This document shows, one piece after another, positions 7,252 to 14,297 of a stretch of 64,000 nt of DNA. The position numbers were made by a program, and so were the translations under genes. Where the stretch lies: positions 1-64,000 of the forward strand of contig CALFBH010000075.1 in NCBI GenBank assembly GCA_937951615.1, given 5' to 3'. Position 1 is the stretch's first letter. Every line of letters starts with the position of its first letter. Under the pieces are notes generated by a model. It did no database searches. It saw nothing but the letters and a program-made list of their open reading frames with translations, and was not told the origin of the DNA. This DNA comes from an uncultured Saprospiraceae bacterium. GTDB taxonomy: Bacteria > Bacteroidota > Bacteroidia > Chitinophagales > Saprospiraceae.

Positions 7252-8688
7252 ATGCTTTTCAATTCCATAGAATTTTTCCTGTTTCTGCCATTGGTGTTCT
7301 GCCTATATTGGTTTGTCACCAATCGGAATTTGCGCCTGCAAAACCTGCTGATTCTAGCATCAAGTTATGTCTTTTACGGTGCTTGGGACTGGCGATTTTT
7401 ATTGCTGATATTTTTTAGTTCAGCGGCTGATTTTACCATAGGCTGGTTGATGGGCAGCACGCCCGAACATCAAAAACGACGACGAAAATTATTACTCTGG
7501 CTGAGCTTGGCACTCAATCTCGGCATACTTGGCTTTTTTAAGTATTACAACTTCTTTACCGATGCGCTGATAGACCTGCTACAAGGCTTTGGGCTTCACG
7601 CCAATTATCGGACATTATACATCATTTTGCCAGTAGGCATCAGTTTTTATACCTTTCAAACCCTTAGTTATACCATAGATATATACCGAGGGAAACTCAA
7701 GCCCAGTAAAGATCCAATAGCCTTTTTTGCCTTTGTTAGTTTCTTTCCCCAACTCGTGGCAGGCCCTATTGAACGTGCCTCGAATCTATTGCCTCAATTT
7801 GAGAAAAAAAGAAGCTTTGACTTCGACCAAGCCAGAGATGGAGCAAGACAAATGCTCTGGGGCTTCTTCAAAAAAATTGTCATAGCCGATAATTGCGGTA
7901 TTTTGGTCGATACTGTATTCGCAGATATTGGAGGAAGTAGTGGGAGCATGATTTTGCTGGCATTATGCTATTTTTCGTTTCAAATTTATTGCGACTTCAG
8001 TGGTTATTCAGACATTGCAATTGGCTGCGCCAAGCTGTTTGGTATCGGGCTGATGGACAATTTCAAATATCCATATTTTGCGAGGAATATAGGAGAGTTT
8101 TGGCGACGCTGGCATATTTCCTTATCGACTTGGTTTCGGGATTATCTGTACATTCCATTAGGCGGAAGCCGAGTCAGTCAGAAACGAGCTATTTTTAATG
8201 TCATGGCAATATTTCTGGTCAGTGGTTTCTGGCATGGCGCGAATTGGACATTTATTTTATGGGGATTTTTGCACGGCTTATTTTTTATACCGCTATTGCT
8301 AATGGGACAAAATCGCAGCTACTTAGATGTTGCAGCAAACGACCGCATCTTACCCAGTATCAAAGAGTTATTTCTAATCGGACTGACATTTTTAATGACG
8401 ACGCTTGCCTGGATACCATTTCGGGCAGAAAGCCTGAGTCATGTCGGAGAAATCATAAATGGCTTGATGTCTTCATCCTTGCTGTCCATTCCACCCATGA
8501 TGAAAATGATTCCATACATTGCCGTTTTTGTGTTGATAGAATGGTGGGGACGCAGAAAACGCTATCCATTAGAAAACCTAGAATTTGCCAAGCCTGTTCG
8601 CTGGGGTATTTATCTGACTTTATTTGCAGCTATTTTCCTACTGGGCGATTTCTCGCAAAAAGGCGAATTTATTTATTTTCAGTTTTGA
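7252..8688 (+). CDS. MBOAT-family O-acyltransferase (AlgI/DltB-like), copy 1
   Basis: A 478-residue polytopic membrane protein of the membrane-bound O-acyltransferase family. Signature regions are SFYTFQTLSYTIDIYR at 131-146, EFWRRWHISLSTWFRDY at 282-298 with His288, and SGFWHGANWTF at 324-334, whose His328 is the expected catalytic residue. AlgI and PatA-like members move acetyl or other acyl groups across the membrane to extracellular polysaccharide. The next gene encodes an SGNH-like protein, the usual partner that finishes the transfer outside the cell. A second copy lies at 10961; both end in FIYFQF. The donor is unknown, but the upstream ligase and carrier domain make a non-acetyl acyl group possible. 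Confidence 0.92.
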   Translation: MLFNSIEFFLFLPLVFCLYWFVTNRNLRLQNLLILASSYVFYGAWDWRFLLLIFFSSAADFTIGWLMGSTPEHQKRRRKLLLWLSLALNLGILGFFKYYNFFTDALIDLLQGFGLHANYRTLYIILPVGISFYTFQTLSYTIDIYRGKLKPSKDPIAFFAFVSFFPQLVAGPIERASNLLPQFEKKRSFDFDQARDGARQMLWGFFKKIVIADNCGILVDTVFADIGGSSGSMILLALCYFSFQIYCDFSGYSDIAIGCAKLFGIGLMDNFKYPYFARNIGEFWRRWHISLSTWFRDYLYIPLGGSRVSQKRAIFNVMAIFLVSGFWHGANWTFILWGFLHGLFFIPLLLMGQNRSYLDVAANDRILPSIKELFLIGLTFLMTTLAWIPFRAESLSHVGEIINGLMSSSLLSIPPMMKMIPYIAVFVLIEWWGRRKRYPLENLEFAKPVRWGIYLTLFAAIFLLGDFSQKGEFIYFQF

Positions 8689-8690
8689 AT

Positions 8691-8811
8691 GTGTTGAAGT
8701 GTTGATGTGCGCATGTGTTGAAGTAGATTTTTTTGCGAAGCAAAACACGACAACACGACAACACGACAACACGACAACACGACAACACGACAACACGACA
8801 ACACGACAACA
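8691..8811 (+). repeat. Second composite leader: G/T 8-nt array plus (CGACAACA)x8
   Basis: Starting 2 bases after the preceding stop, 8691-8722 reads GTGTTGAA, GTGTTGAT, GTGCGCAT, GTGTTGAA, nearly the same four units as at 4986. A short hairpin TTTTGC-GAA-GCAAAA follows. Then come eight perfect CGACAACA units (8748-8811) and a 9-base spacer to the TTG at 8821. The conserved order with a replaced middle hairpin suggests one element type in two places. Confidence 0.92.
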
Positions 8812-8820
8812 CATTTTCAT

Positions 8821-9774
8821 TTGAAACAATTTCTAACAAATCTATCCAGCTTCCTCGCGCTTGCCTGTCTGCTGATGTACGGTCTTTATGCGTATAGCAA
8901 AACAGTCGTGCCGCAGGAAGACTACAGCAATCATTATCTGGCAGCTTTGATTGACAAACATGAACGCCTGGATACGTTGAAAAAAAACCGACTGGTGTTT
9001 ATGGGCAACTCCAATCTGGCATTCGGACTGGATAGCGAATACTTGCAGGAAACCCTGAAACGTCCGATTGCAAATTTGGGATTGCATGGCGCATTAGGAC
9101 TCGATTTTAATATTTTACAAACCCTTGATGTTATTGAAAAAGGCGATGTTGTCATTATTTGTATTCCCCACTTTTTACCGACGCAGGGAACGAAAAAATT
9201 ATTGTCCACGACGAATAAAATTTTCCCAAAAACAAAAGACTGGACAGTAGGACTCAGTGCTTACGATGAATTTGATTTTGCGATGGACGATGCGATAAAG
9301 AGTATACAAATTGCAAAGAAACAACGATTCAGAAAAGCAGCAAAACGAGCTAAAAAGGAATCCGTCTATCGCCGAAATGGGTTTAATGCATCTGGAGATA
9401 TGGTGGCACACACACAAGTTGCGACACCCAATGAAATCAAAAAATGGGAATCGGAATGGGATGTAGAAGGTTATGACAAGGAAATAGAAAGGCTAAAAGA
9501 GTTTTACATTGCGGCAGAAAAAAAGGATGTTCCGGTGTACCTGACTTATCCCTGTTTCGCGGAATATGGCTATAAGAAAACCCAAAAAGAATTGGATATT
9601 TTAGAAGATTATTATGCTGAATTACCTTTTCCTGTATTGGGCAAACCAGAAGATTTTGTATATCCCGACAGCCTGTTTTTTGATACTGTTTATCATTTGA
9701 ATAAAAAGGGGCGAGAGGTGTGGAATCGGGATTTAGAAGTATTATTGAAGGCGAATATTAAAGAATTGAATTAA
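8821..9774 (+). CDS. SGNH/AlgX-like membrane-anchored esterase or acyltransferase partner
   Basis: A 317-residue protein with one N-terminal membrane segment (residues about 5-25) and an extracytoplasmic domain. FMGNSN near 61-65 resembles the SGNH block I with Ser64 as candidate nucleophile; the C-terminal FDTVYH provides a candidate Asp/His pair. Proteins of this type follow MBOAT genes in alginate, cellulose and teichoic-acid acylation systems, which fits its place directly after the MBOAT at 7252. The start is TTG at 8821, because the membrane segment begins only a few residues later and the repeat array ends just before it. Motifs are degenerate, so catalysis is uncertain; it could be a non-enzymatic helper. 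Confidence 0.6.
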   Translation: MKQFLTNLSSFLALACLLMYGLYAYSKTVVPQEDYSNHYLAALIDKHERLDTLKKNRLVFMGNSNLAFGLDSEYLQETLKRPIANLGLHGALGLDFNILQTLDVIEKGDVVIICIPHFLPTQGTKKLLSTTNKIFPKTKDWTVGLSAYDEFDFAMDDAIKSIQIAKKQRFRKAAKRAKKESVYRRNGFNASGDMVAHTQVATPNEIKKWESEWDVEGYDKEIERLKEFYIAAEKKDVPVYLTYPCFAEYGYKKTQKELDILEDYYAELPFPVLGKPEDFVYPDSLFFDTVYHLNKKGREVWNRDLEVLLKANIKELN

Positions 9775-9788
9775 GACAGACTGAAAAT

Positions 9789-9862
9789 AAAGGTCATTAA
9801 CAATCAAAATAAGGGTCAGTTTTTGATAAAAATGCTCTTAATTTACATTAAATTTGACCTTT
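9789..9862. promoter_or_regulatory. Operator-like GGTCA half-sites upstream of the Fic gene
   Basis: AAAGGTCA at 9789-9796 is an exact inverted match to TGACCTTT at 9855-9862, and a variant AAGGGTCA lies at 9811-9818. The last arm ends 11 bases before the ATG at 9874. The downstream protein carries an N-terminal helix-turn-helix-like region, so self-binding is possible. Inference from symmetry only. Confidence 0.4.
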
Positions 9863-9873
9863 AAATATTGAAA

Positions 9874-10908
9874 ATGAATCTAAAAAACCAACTTCTTAAT
9901 ATAATAACAACTTCACCAGGACTTTCTTCCAGCGAAATTCATGAAAAGTCGGGAACAAAGAAAAGTTATTCTACCACCAAGAGAATATTGGGCAAATTGG
10001 TAGATAAAAAGCTCATTGATAAAATTGGAAAGAAGAAGGGAGCTAGATATCAAATAGGGAAATCTTATGACATACTTCATTCAATAGATTTAGAAGAATA
10101 TTTTGAAAAAGACATTGATGAACGCATAATAAAACCAACATTCAATTTCGATCTAATTCAAAAAGACCTCTATCAAGTTGATCTATTTACAGATCCAGAA
10201 TTGGAAGAATTGAATAGCCTGCAATCAAAATACCTGGAAAATATATCGAGTTTATCTGAAAATGAATACAATAAAGAAATCGAAAAATTAGCGATAGATC
10301 TAAGTTGGAAATCATCACAGATAGAAGGAAATACCTATACTTTACTGGAAACAGAAAGGCTTTTGAAGGAGAAAAGAACGGCTGGGGGAAAGTTGAAAGA
10401 CGAGGCAGTTATGTTATTGAACCACAAAGACGCGATAGATTTTGTGGTGGAAAATCCAGATTATCTGAAAACCTTATCAGTGAAAGCGATTGAGGATATT
10501 CATAGTATTCTGGCAAAAGAGTTGGGCATAAATAGAAACCTAAGAAGCAGAAGAGTAGGCATAACAGGTACGAATTACCTTCCCTTGGACAATGAGTTTC
10601 AAATAAAAAAAGCATTTGAGGGCATGTGTCAGTTGATTAATGAAAAGTCAGATGTTTTTGAAAAATCATTGCTTGCGCTAATTTTAATCTCTTACATTCA
10701 GGGATTTATGGATGGCAATAAACGGACAGCGAGGATCGTCAGTAATTCTATTTTGATAGCCAATAATCATTGCCCGATTTCCTTTAGAACAGTGGATTCG
10801 ATTGAGTATAAAAAAGCAATGCTTGTCTTTTATGAACAAAATAATGTTACCCCATTTAAAAGAATATTTATAGATCAATTTCGATTTGCCGTAAACACTT
10901 ATTTCTAA
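9874..10908 (+). CDS. Fic-family protein with N-terminal winged-helix region; motif His replaced by Gln
   Basis: A 344-residue protein. Residues 1-70 resemble a winged helix (MarR/LexA-like), followed by a Fic domain. The inhibitory motif SSQIEGN near residues 147-153 is the N-terminal (class II) type. The Fic core reads IQGFMDGNKRTAR near 275-287, whereas the consensus is HPFxDGNGRTAR; the catalytic His is Gln and the Pro is Gly. Canonical Fic enzymes transfer AMP to a target hydroxyl and need that His, so this copy may be inactive, use different chemistry, or act mainly as a regulator. It interrupts the acylation genes. ATG 9874 is preferred over the TTG 6 bases upstream. Confidence 0.82.
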   Translation: MNLKNQLLNIITTSPGLSSSEIHEKSGTKKSYSTTKRILGKLVDKKLIDKIGKKKGARYQIGKSYDILHSIDLEEYFEKDIDERIIKPTFNFDLIQKDLYQVDLFTDPELEELNSLQSKYLENISSLSENEYNKEIEKLAIDLSWKSSQIEGNTYTLLETERLLKEKRTAGGKLKDEAVMLLNHKDAIDFVVENPDYLKTLSVKAIEDIHSILAKELGINRNLRSRRVGITGTNYLPLDNEFQIKKAFEGMCQLINEKSDVFEKSLLALILISYIQGFMDGNKRTARIVSNSILIANNHCPISFRTVDSIEYKKAMLVFYEQNNVTPFKRIFIDQFRFAVNTYF

Positions 10909-10921
10909 GAAACAAGACCCA

Positions 10922-10960
10922 ACCAGTTACTAATCCTCCAATAACCAATCATTATAATAA
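10922..10960 (+). repeat. CCAGTTACTAAT/CCAATAACCAAT leader before the 10961 start
   Basis: G-poor repeats of the CCAAT type, similar in words to the leaders before 4289 and 20537, run up to ATTATAATAA and the TTG start. The second MBOAT thus has a different leader from the first, although the proteins are close paralogs. Confidence 0.5.
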
Positions 10961-12388
10961 TTGTTATTTAATTCCCTACAATTTGCCTGGTTTTTACCAG
11001 TTGTTTTTGCCTTATATTGGGCAATCGGACGGAAAAATTTCCGTTGGCAAAACCTGTTTTTACTGGTCGCCAGTTACTATTTCTACGGCTGTTGGAGTTG
11101 GAAGTTTTTGTTGCTGATTATTATCAGTTCGGTCGTCGATTATGTGATAGGGCTGGTCTTGCAGGATACCGAAAAACCGCTGCACCGAAAACTACTGCTG
11201 GCAGTAAGTCTGGCCACCAACCTCGGCATTCTCGGTTTTTTCAAATACTATAATTTTTTCATAGCATCTTTTATCGACCTATTTGCCAGAAATGGCATCG
11301 ACCTCGACCCGTTTACTTTGAAAATTGTTCTGCCAGTTGGTATCAGTTTCTATACCTTTCAGACCCTTAGTTATACCATCGACATTTATCGCCGACAATT
11401 AGAACCGACCCGCGATCCAGTCAGCTTTTTTGCTTTTGTCAGCTTCTTTCCGCAGCTCGTCGCTGGTCCTATTGAACGGGCGAAAAGCCTGCTCCCACAG
11501 TTTGAGCGAGAACGAACTTTCGACTATGATACTGCTCGGAGCGGCATGCGACAAATCCTGTGGGGACTGTTCAAAAAAATGGTCATCGCAGATAACCTCG
11601 CGCCAGCCGTTGATCAGATTTTTACGAATTATACTGACTTAAGCGGTAGCGTCTTGGTCTTGGGCATTCTGTATTTTGCCATACAGATATATTGTGATTT
11701 TTCTGGCTATTCAGATATCGCCATTGGCACAGCAAAATTATTTGGCTTCAAGCTGATGACCAACTTCTCCTTCCCTTATTTTTCAAGGGACATTGGTGAG
11801 TTTTGGCGACGGTGGCACATTTCATTATCGACCTGGTTTCGCGATTATGTGTATATCCCATTAGGCGGAAGCCGTGCAAGTAAAGGGCGGCAATTTTTCA
11901 ATATTTTTGTCACCTTCACGGTCAGTGGTTTCTGGCACGGCGCCAACTGGACTTTTATTGCCTGGGGCGCATTGCATGGTTTGTTTTACCTGCCCTTCAT
12001 TTTTCTAGGTAGAAAAAAATACAAGGACGTAGCCGCACAAGGTCGCTGGTTGCCTTCTATTCGAGAAGCGAGTTCTATAGCTGTCACCTTCGCACTAGTC
12101 TTATTAGCCTGGACATTTTTCCGCGCACCGACTGTGACCGATGCCCTCCAGTATATTGCCGGAATTTTTGACCCCAGTTTATTTTCCATGCCTTCTGCAT
12201 ATCGCTTGCCTCTAGTGTATGTTATTGGAATATTGGGTTTTGAATGGCTGCAAAGAAGCAAAGTCTTCGCACTGGATATTGAATCCTGGCCGGTCGTACT
12301 GCGCTGGTCATTTTATATGTTGCTAGTCTATTTGATTCTATTTTTGGGAACGGGCGCACCGCAATCTTTTATTTATTTTCAGTTTTGA
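10961..12388 (+). CDS. MBOAT-family O-acyltransferase, copy 2
   Basis: A 475-residue paralog of the protein at 7252, alignable end to end from LFNS at the N-terminus to FIYFQF at the C-terminus. It keeps SFYTFQTLSYTIDIYR, FWRRWHISLSTWFRDY and SGFWHGANWTF, with candidate catalytic His326. The start is TTG at 10961, because it aligns with the ATG of copy 1. The presence of two MBOATs suggests two acylation positions or two acyl donors on the same polymer. Its SGNH-like partner may be the protein at 13274, two small genes downstream. The short hypothetical genes in between are not known MBOAT partners. Confidence 0.92.
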   Translation: MLFNSLQFAWFLPVVFALYWAIGRKNFRWQNLFLLVASYYFYGCWSWKFLLLIIISSVVDYVIGLVLQDTEKPLHRKLLLAVSLATNLGILGFFKYYNFFIASFIDLFARNGIDLDPFTLKIVLPVGISFYTFQTLSYTIDIYRRQLEPTRDPVSFFAFVSFFPQLVAGPIERAKSLLPQFERERTFDYDTARSGMRQILWGLFKKMVIADNLAPAVDQIFTNYTDLSGSVLVLGILYFAIQIYCDFSGYSDIAIGTAKLFGFKLMTNFSFPYFSRDIGEFWRRWHISLSTWFRDYVYIPLGGSRASKGRQFFNIFVTFTVSGFWHGANWTFIAWGALHGLFYLPFIFLGRKKYKDVAAQGRWLPSIREASSIAVTFALVLLAWTFFRAPTVTDALQYIAGIFDPSLFSMPSAYRLPLVYVIGILGFEWLQRSKVFALDIESWPVVLRWSFYMLLVYLILFLGTGAPQSFIYFQF

Positions 12389-12423
12389 CGATTACAATCG
12401 GTATGAAATTTGGCAAAAAATCC

Positions 12424-12475
12424 CTCGCAAAGACGCTAAGAAAAAACAAACTTTGCGACTTAGCGTCTTTGCGAG
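12424..12475. terminator. Inverted repeat with 17-bp arms after copy-2 MBOAT
   Basis: CTCGCAAAGACGCTAAG at 12424-12440 pairs perfectly with its complement at 12459-12475. It follows the MBOAT stop by 36 bases and is followed by AAAATA, not a T run. A related string (CTTAGCGTCTTTGCG) occurs at 37176-37196. It may terminate transcription or be a dispersed palindromic repeat; both are possible. Confidence 0.6.
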
Positions 12476-12511
12476 AAAATAGCCGTTTATAAATTGTCTT
12501 GAATAATCAAT

Positions 12512-12973
12512 GTGAAACCAATTAACAAAATAAAACACCAACTCCACCAAGCCTGCCAGCAAAATATCCAAAGCAGAATCGCAGTCATACAACAAAAGCT
12601 GGAAGCCATTCAGGAATCCAAAAACAACGAAACAAAAAGCAGCGCAGGAGACAAATACGAAACTGGCAGAGCCATGATGCACATAGAAGCTGATAACGGT
12701 CGGAGACAACTCGCAGAAGCCAAAAACGTCAGGAACAAACTGAGACAAATCAAACCAGAAAAAGTATACACACAAGTCGAGCCAGGCAGCTTGGTGCTGA
12801 CCGATAAAGGAAAATATTATATTTCCATCGGCATTGGTAAGGTAAAATTAAAAGACACTTTGTATTATTGTATTTCCGAAGATGCCCCAATAGGAAAAGT
12901 ATTAAACAGAAAAAAAGCAGGTGATGAAGCAATTTTCAATGGAAATAAAATTCTAATAAAGGAAATCCAGTAA
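12512..12973 (+). CDS. GreA/GreB-like small protein
   Basis: A 153-residue protein with an N-terminal charged coiled-coil-like helical region (residues about 10-90, including GDKYETGRAMMHIE) and a C-terminal beta-rich domain ending in GDEAIFNGNKILIKEI. This layout, and the GDEAxxNG ending, is that of short GreA/GreB-type proteins common in Bacteroidota and often mislabelled 3-oxoacyl-ACP synthase. True Gre factors stimulate RNA cleavage by backtracked RNA polymerase through two acidic residues at the coiled-coil tip; I cannot confirm those here. The start is GTG at 12512; the ATG two bases upstream runs into an immediate stop. It shows no obvious link to the acylation genes around it. Confidence 0.55.
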   Translation: MKPINKIKHQLHQACQQNIQSRIAVIQQKLEAIQESKNNETKSSAGDKYETGRAMMHIEADNGRRQLAEAKNVRNKLRQIKPEKVYTQVEPGSLVLTDKGKYYISIGIGKVKLKDTLYYCISEDAPIGKVLNRKKAGDEAIFNGNKILIKEIQ

Positions 12974-12975
12974 AA

Positions 12976-13019
12976 ATTCATCGTTCATCATTTATAGTTC
13001 ATCATTCAATAAAAATAAC
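12976..13019 (+). repeat. TTCATC repeat leader before the 13020 start
   Basis: The words TTCATCGTTCATCATTTATAG and TTCATCATTC form an imperfect tandem repeat of GTTCATCATT that ends in AATAAAAATAAC before the ATG. The first part recurs in inverted orientation just after the lspA stop near 54962-54985. Confidence 0.55.
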
Positions 13020-13277
13020 ATGCAATTACGATTCAAAAACATCACTCCAGAAATCTATTCAAAAATCAAACACGTCATGGGTAAAATGGGCGTAATAATG
13101 GGAGACGAAAATGGCGATTTTTCTACCAAGGGCGTCAAAGGAACATACAATATCAATGCAGAAGAAGAAACGCTAGAAATTTCAATTAACAAAACACCGA
13201 TCCTTTTACCGAAGAAAATGATTGCCGGACAAATTAAAGATGCCGTCGAAAAAATGGGTGGAGAAGTCATCGCGTGA
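13020..13277 (+). CDS. Small hypothetical protein
   Basis: An 85-residue soluble protein, predicted mixed alpha/beta, with no signal peptide or membrane segment. I do not recognise a family. Its composition looks like real coding sequence, it has an ATG start after a repeat leader, and its stop overlaps the GTG start of the next gene (GTGA). The overlap implies translational coupling with the SGNH-like protein. The strand pattern is ILLPKKMIAGQIKDAVEKMGG near the C-terminus, which suggests a small globular fold, not a peptide. Confidence 0.6.
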   Translation: MQLRFKNITPEIYSKIKHVMGKMGVIMGDENGDFSTKGVKGTYNINAEEETLEISINKTPILLPKKMIAGQIKDAVEKMGGEVIA

Positions 13278-14170
13278 TAAAATTTCTCACAAGGCTGTTA
13301 CTGTTCTTTTTTATCTGTTTTCTGATACCAGAAATTGGGCTGCGCTTTGTCGTACCCAAAATCAGTCATCACCAAAACATAGAAAAAGCTGTCCGTTTAT
13401 TGCCGCAAGTTGATGAAAATACCATTCTATTTGTAGGCGATAGCCGTGTAGAATGGGGAATCAAACCTTCCACCATAGAGCAAGAAACAGGACAGCCCAC
13501 CCTCAATCTCGCCATGCCTGGCAGCAATGGACTGGATGTGATGACTTATTTGAAAAAGAACAAAGTCTATCCGAAAAAAATCATTGTAGGAGTAAATTAT
13601 TTTAGCCCGACCTGGCGAAATTTTAAAAAAACTGAAAAGCTGAACACAAGCTGGTGGAATAGACTATCGCTTAGCGCGAATTATTTGCTCAAGCAGCATT
13701 CTTATTTGTATGAAAAAAAATCGCTAGAGCAATACGCCGAAGGCGAGCAGCCCTTTTTTCTGCACCACAACTATGATAAAAAAGGTAGTGTTACAGTAAA
13801 AGAAAGAGGCAATTACGAAGAAAGAAAAGCCTTCCAACTCACTTGGTTCAAAAGCCGGGCTGAGAAAATGAACATAGACTCAATAGCCAATATTTATAGT
13901 AATAAAATGGCTAAAGAGGTCAGCCATTTTCAACAAAAAGGAACAGACGTAATTGGCTTAGTGATGCCTATATGCAATGACTTACACAAAATAGAAGGCT
14001 TTGAAAAAGTAGATTCACTAGCACATACAATTCCATTCAATCGGATAGACAATTATATGGATACGCACCGAATGAAGTTAAATGAAACAGCATTTCAAGA
14101 TTGCTCGCACCTGACCCCCGCAGCAGCAGAAATTTTTTCAAAAACAATAGCCAATGAGTTGGTCAAATAA
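13274..14170 (+). CDS. SGNH-like membrane-anchored protein, second copy
   Basis: A 298-residue protein with an N-terminal membrane anchor (residues 5-25) and an extracytoplasmic SGNH-type domain. Block I is LFVGDSRVEWG at about 52-62, where Ser57 is the candidate nucleophile, and the C-terminal DCSHLTPAAAE carries the Asp-x-x-His pair. These motifs are more canonical than in the protein at 8821. It likely acts with the MBOAT at 10961 in O-acylating an exported glycan (inference from gene order and family). The start is GTG at 13274, overlapping the previous stop by 4 bases; this fits the anchor position. Confidence 0.72.
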   Translation: MIKFLTRLLLFFFICFLIPEIGLRFVVPKISHHQNIEKAVRLLPQVDENTILFVGDSRVEWGIKPSTIEQETGQPTLNLAMPGSNGLDVMTYLKKNKVYPKKIIVGVNYFSPTWRNFKKTEKLNTSWWNRLSLSANYLLKQHSYLYEKKSLEQYAEGEQPFFLHHNYDKKGSVTVKERGNYEERKAFQLTWFKSRAEKMNIDSIANIYSNKMAKEVSHFQQKGTDVIGLVMPICNDLHKIEGFEKVDSLAHTIPFNRIDNYMDTHRMKLNETAFQDCSHLTPAAAEIFSKTIANELVK

Positions 14171-14231
14171 AACCCTTAGGAGGTAAAAAACACCCCAACC
14201 TCCGTGACCCTCCGTACCTTAGTGGTTTAAA

Positions 14232-14297
14232 AAAACACCCCGATGCGCCACCTAACTTTCATCCCAAAAAACGACAACACCTCAGCACAACAACACA
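14232..14297. repeat. Dispersed 21-bp string and CAACAC words between convergent genes
   Basis: 14232-14252 is an exact 21-bp copy of 5950-5970 (core CCCCGATGCGCCACC). It is followed by ACGACAACACC and ACAACAACACATCAAAG, words of the CGACAACA array family, ending at the stop codon of the minus-strand gene. Here the C/A words lie on the plus strand at the 3' end of a minus-strand gene, so they do not serve as a leader for it. Just before, GGAGGT...ACCTCC forms a 6-bp stem near 14178-14203. Confidence 0.65.

Noticed and set aside
12424-12475. tRNA or structured RNA gene suggested by the long stem
   Set aside because: A single long hairpin without cloverleaf arms or CCA-like end; better read as terminator or palindromic repeat.
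13055-13270. Minus-strand 71-residue frame opposite the small hypothetical gene
   Set aside because: Shadow of the plus-strand gene, which has the coupled start/stop overlap with the next gene.
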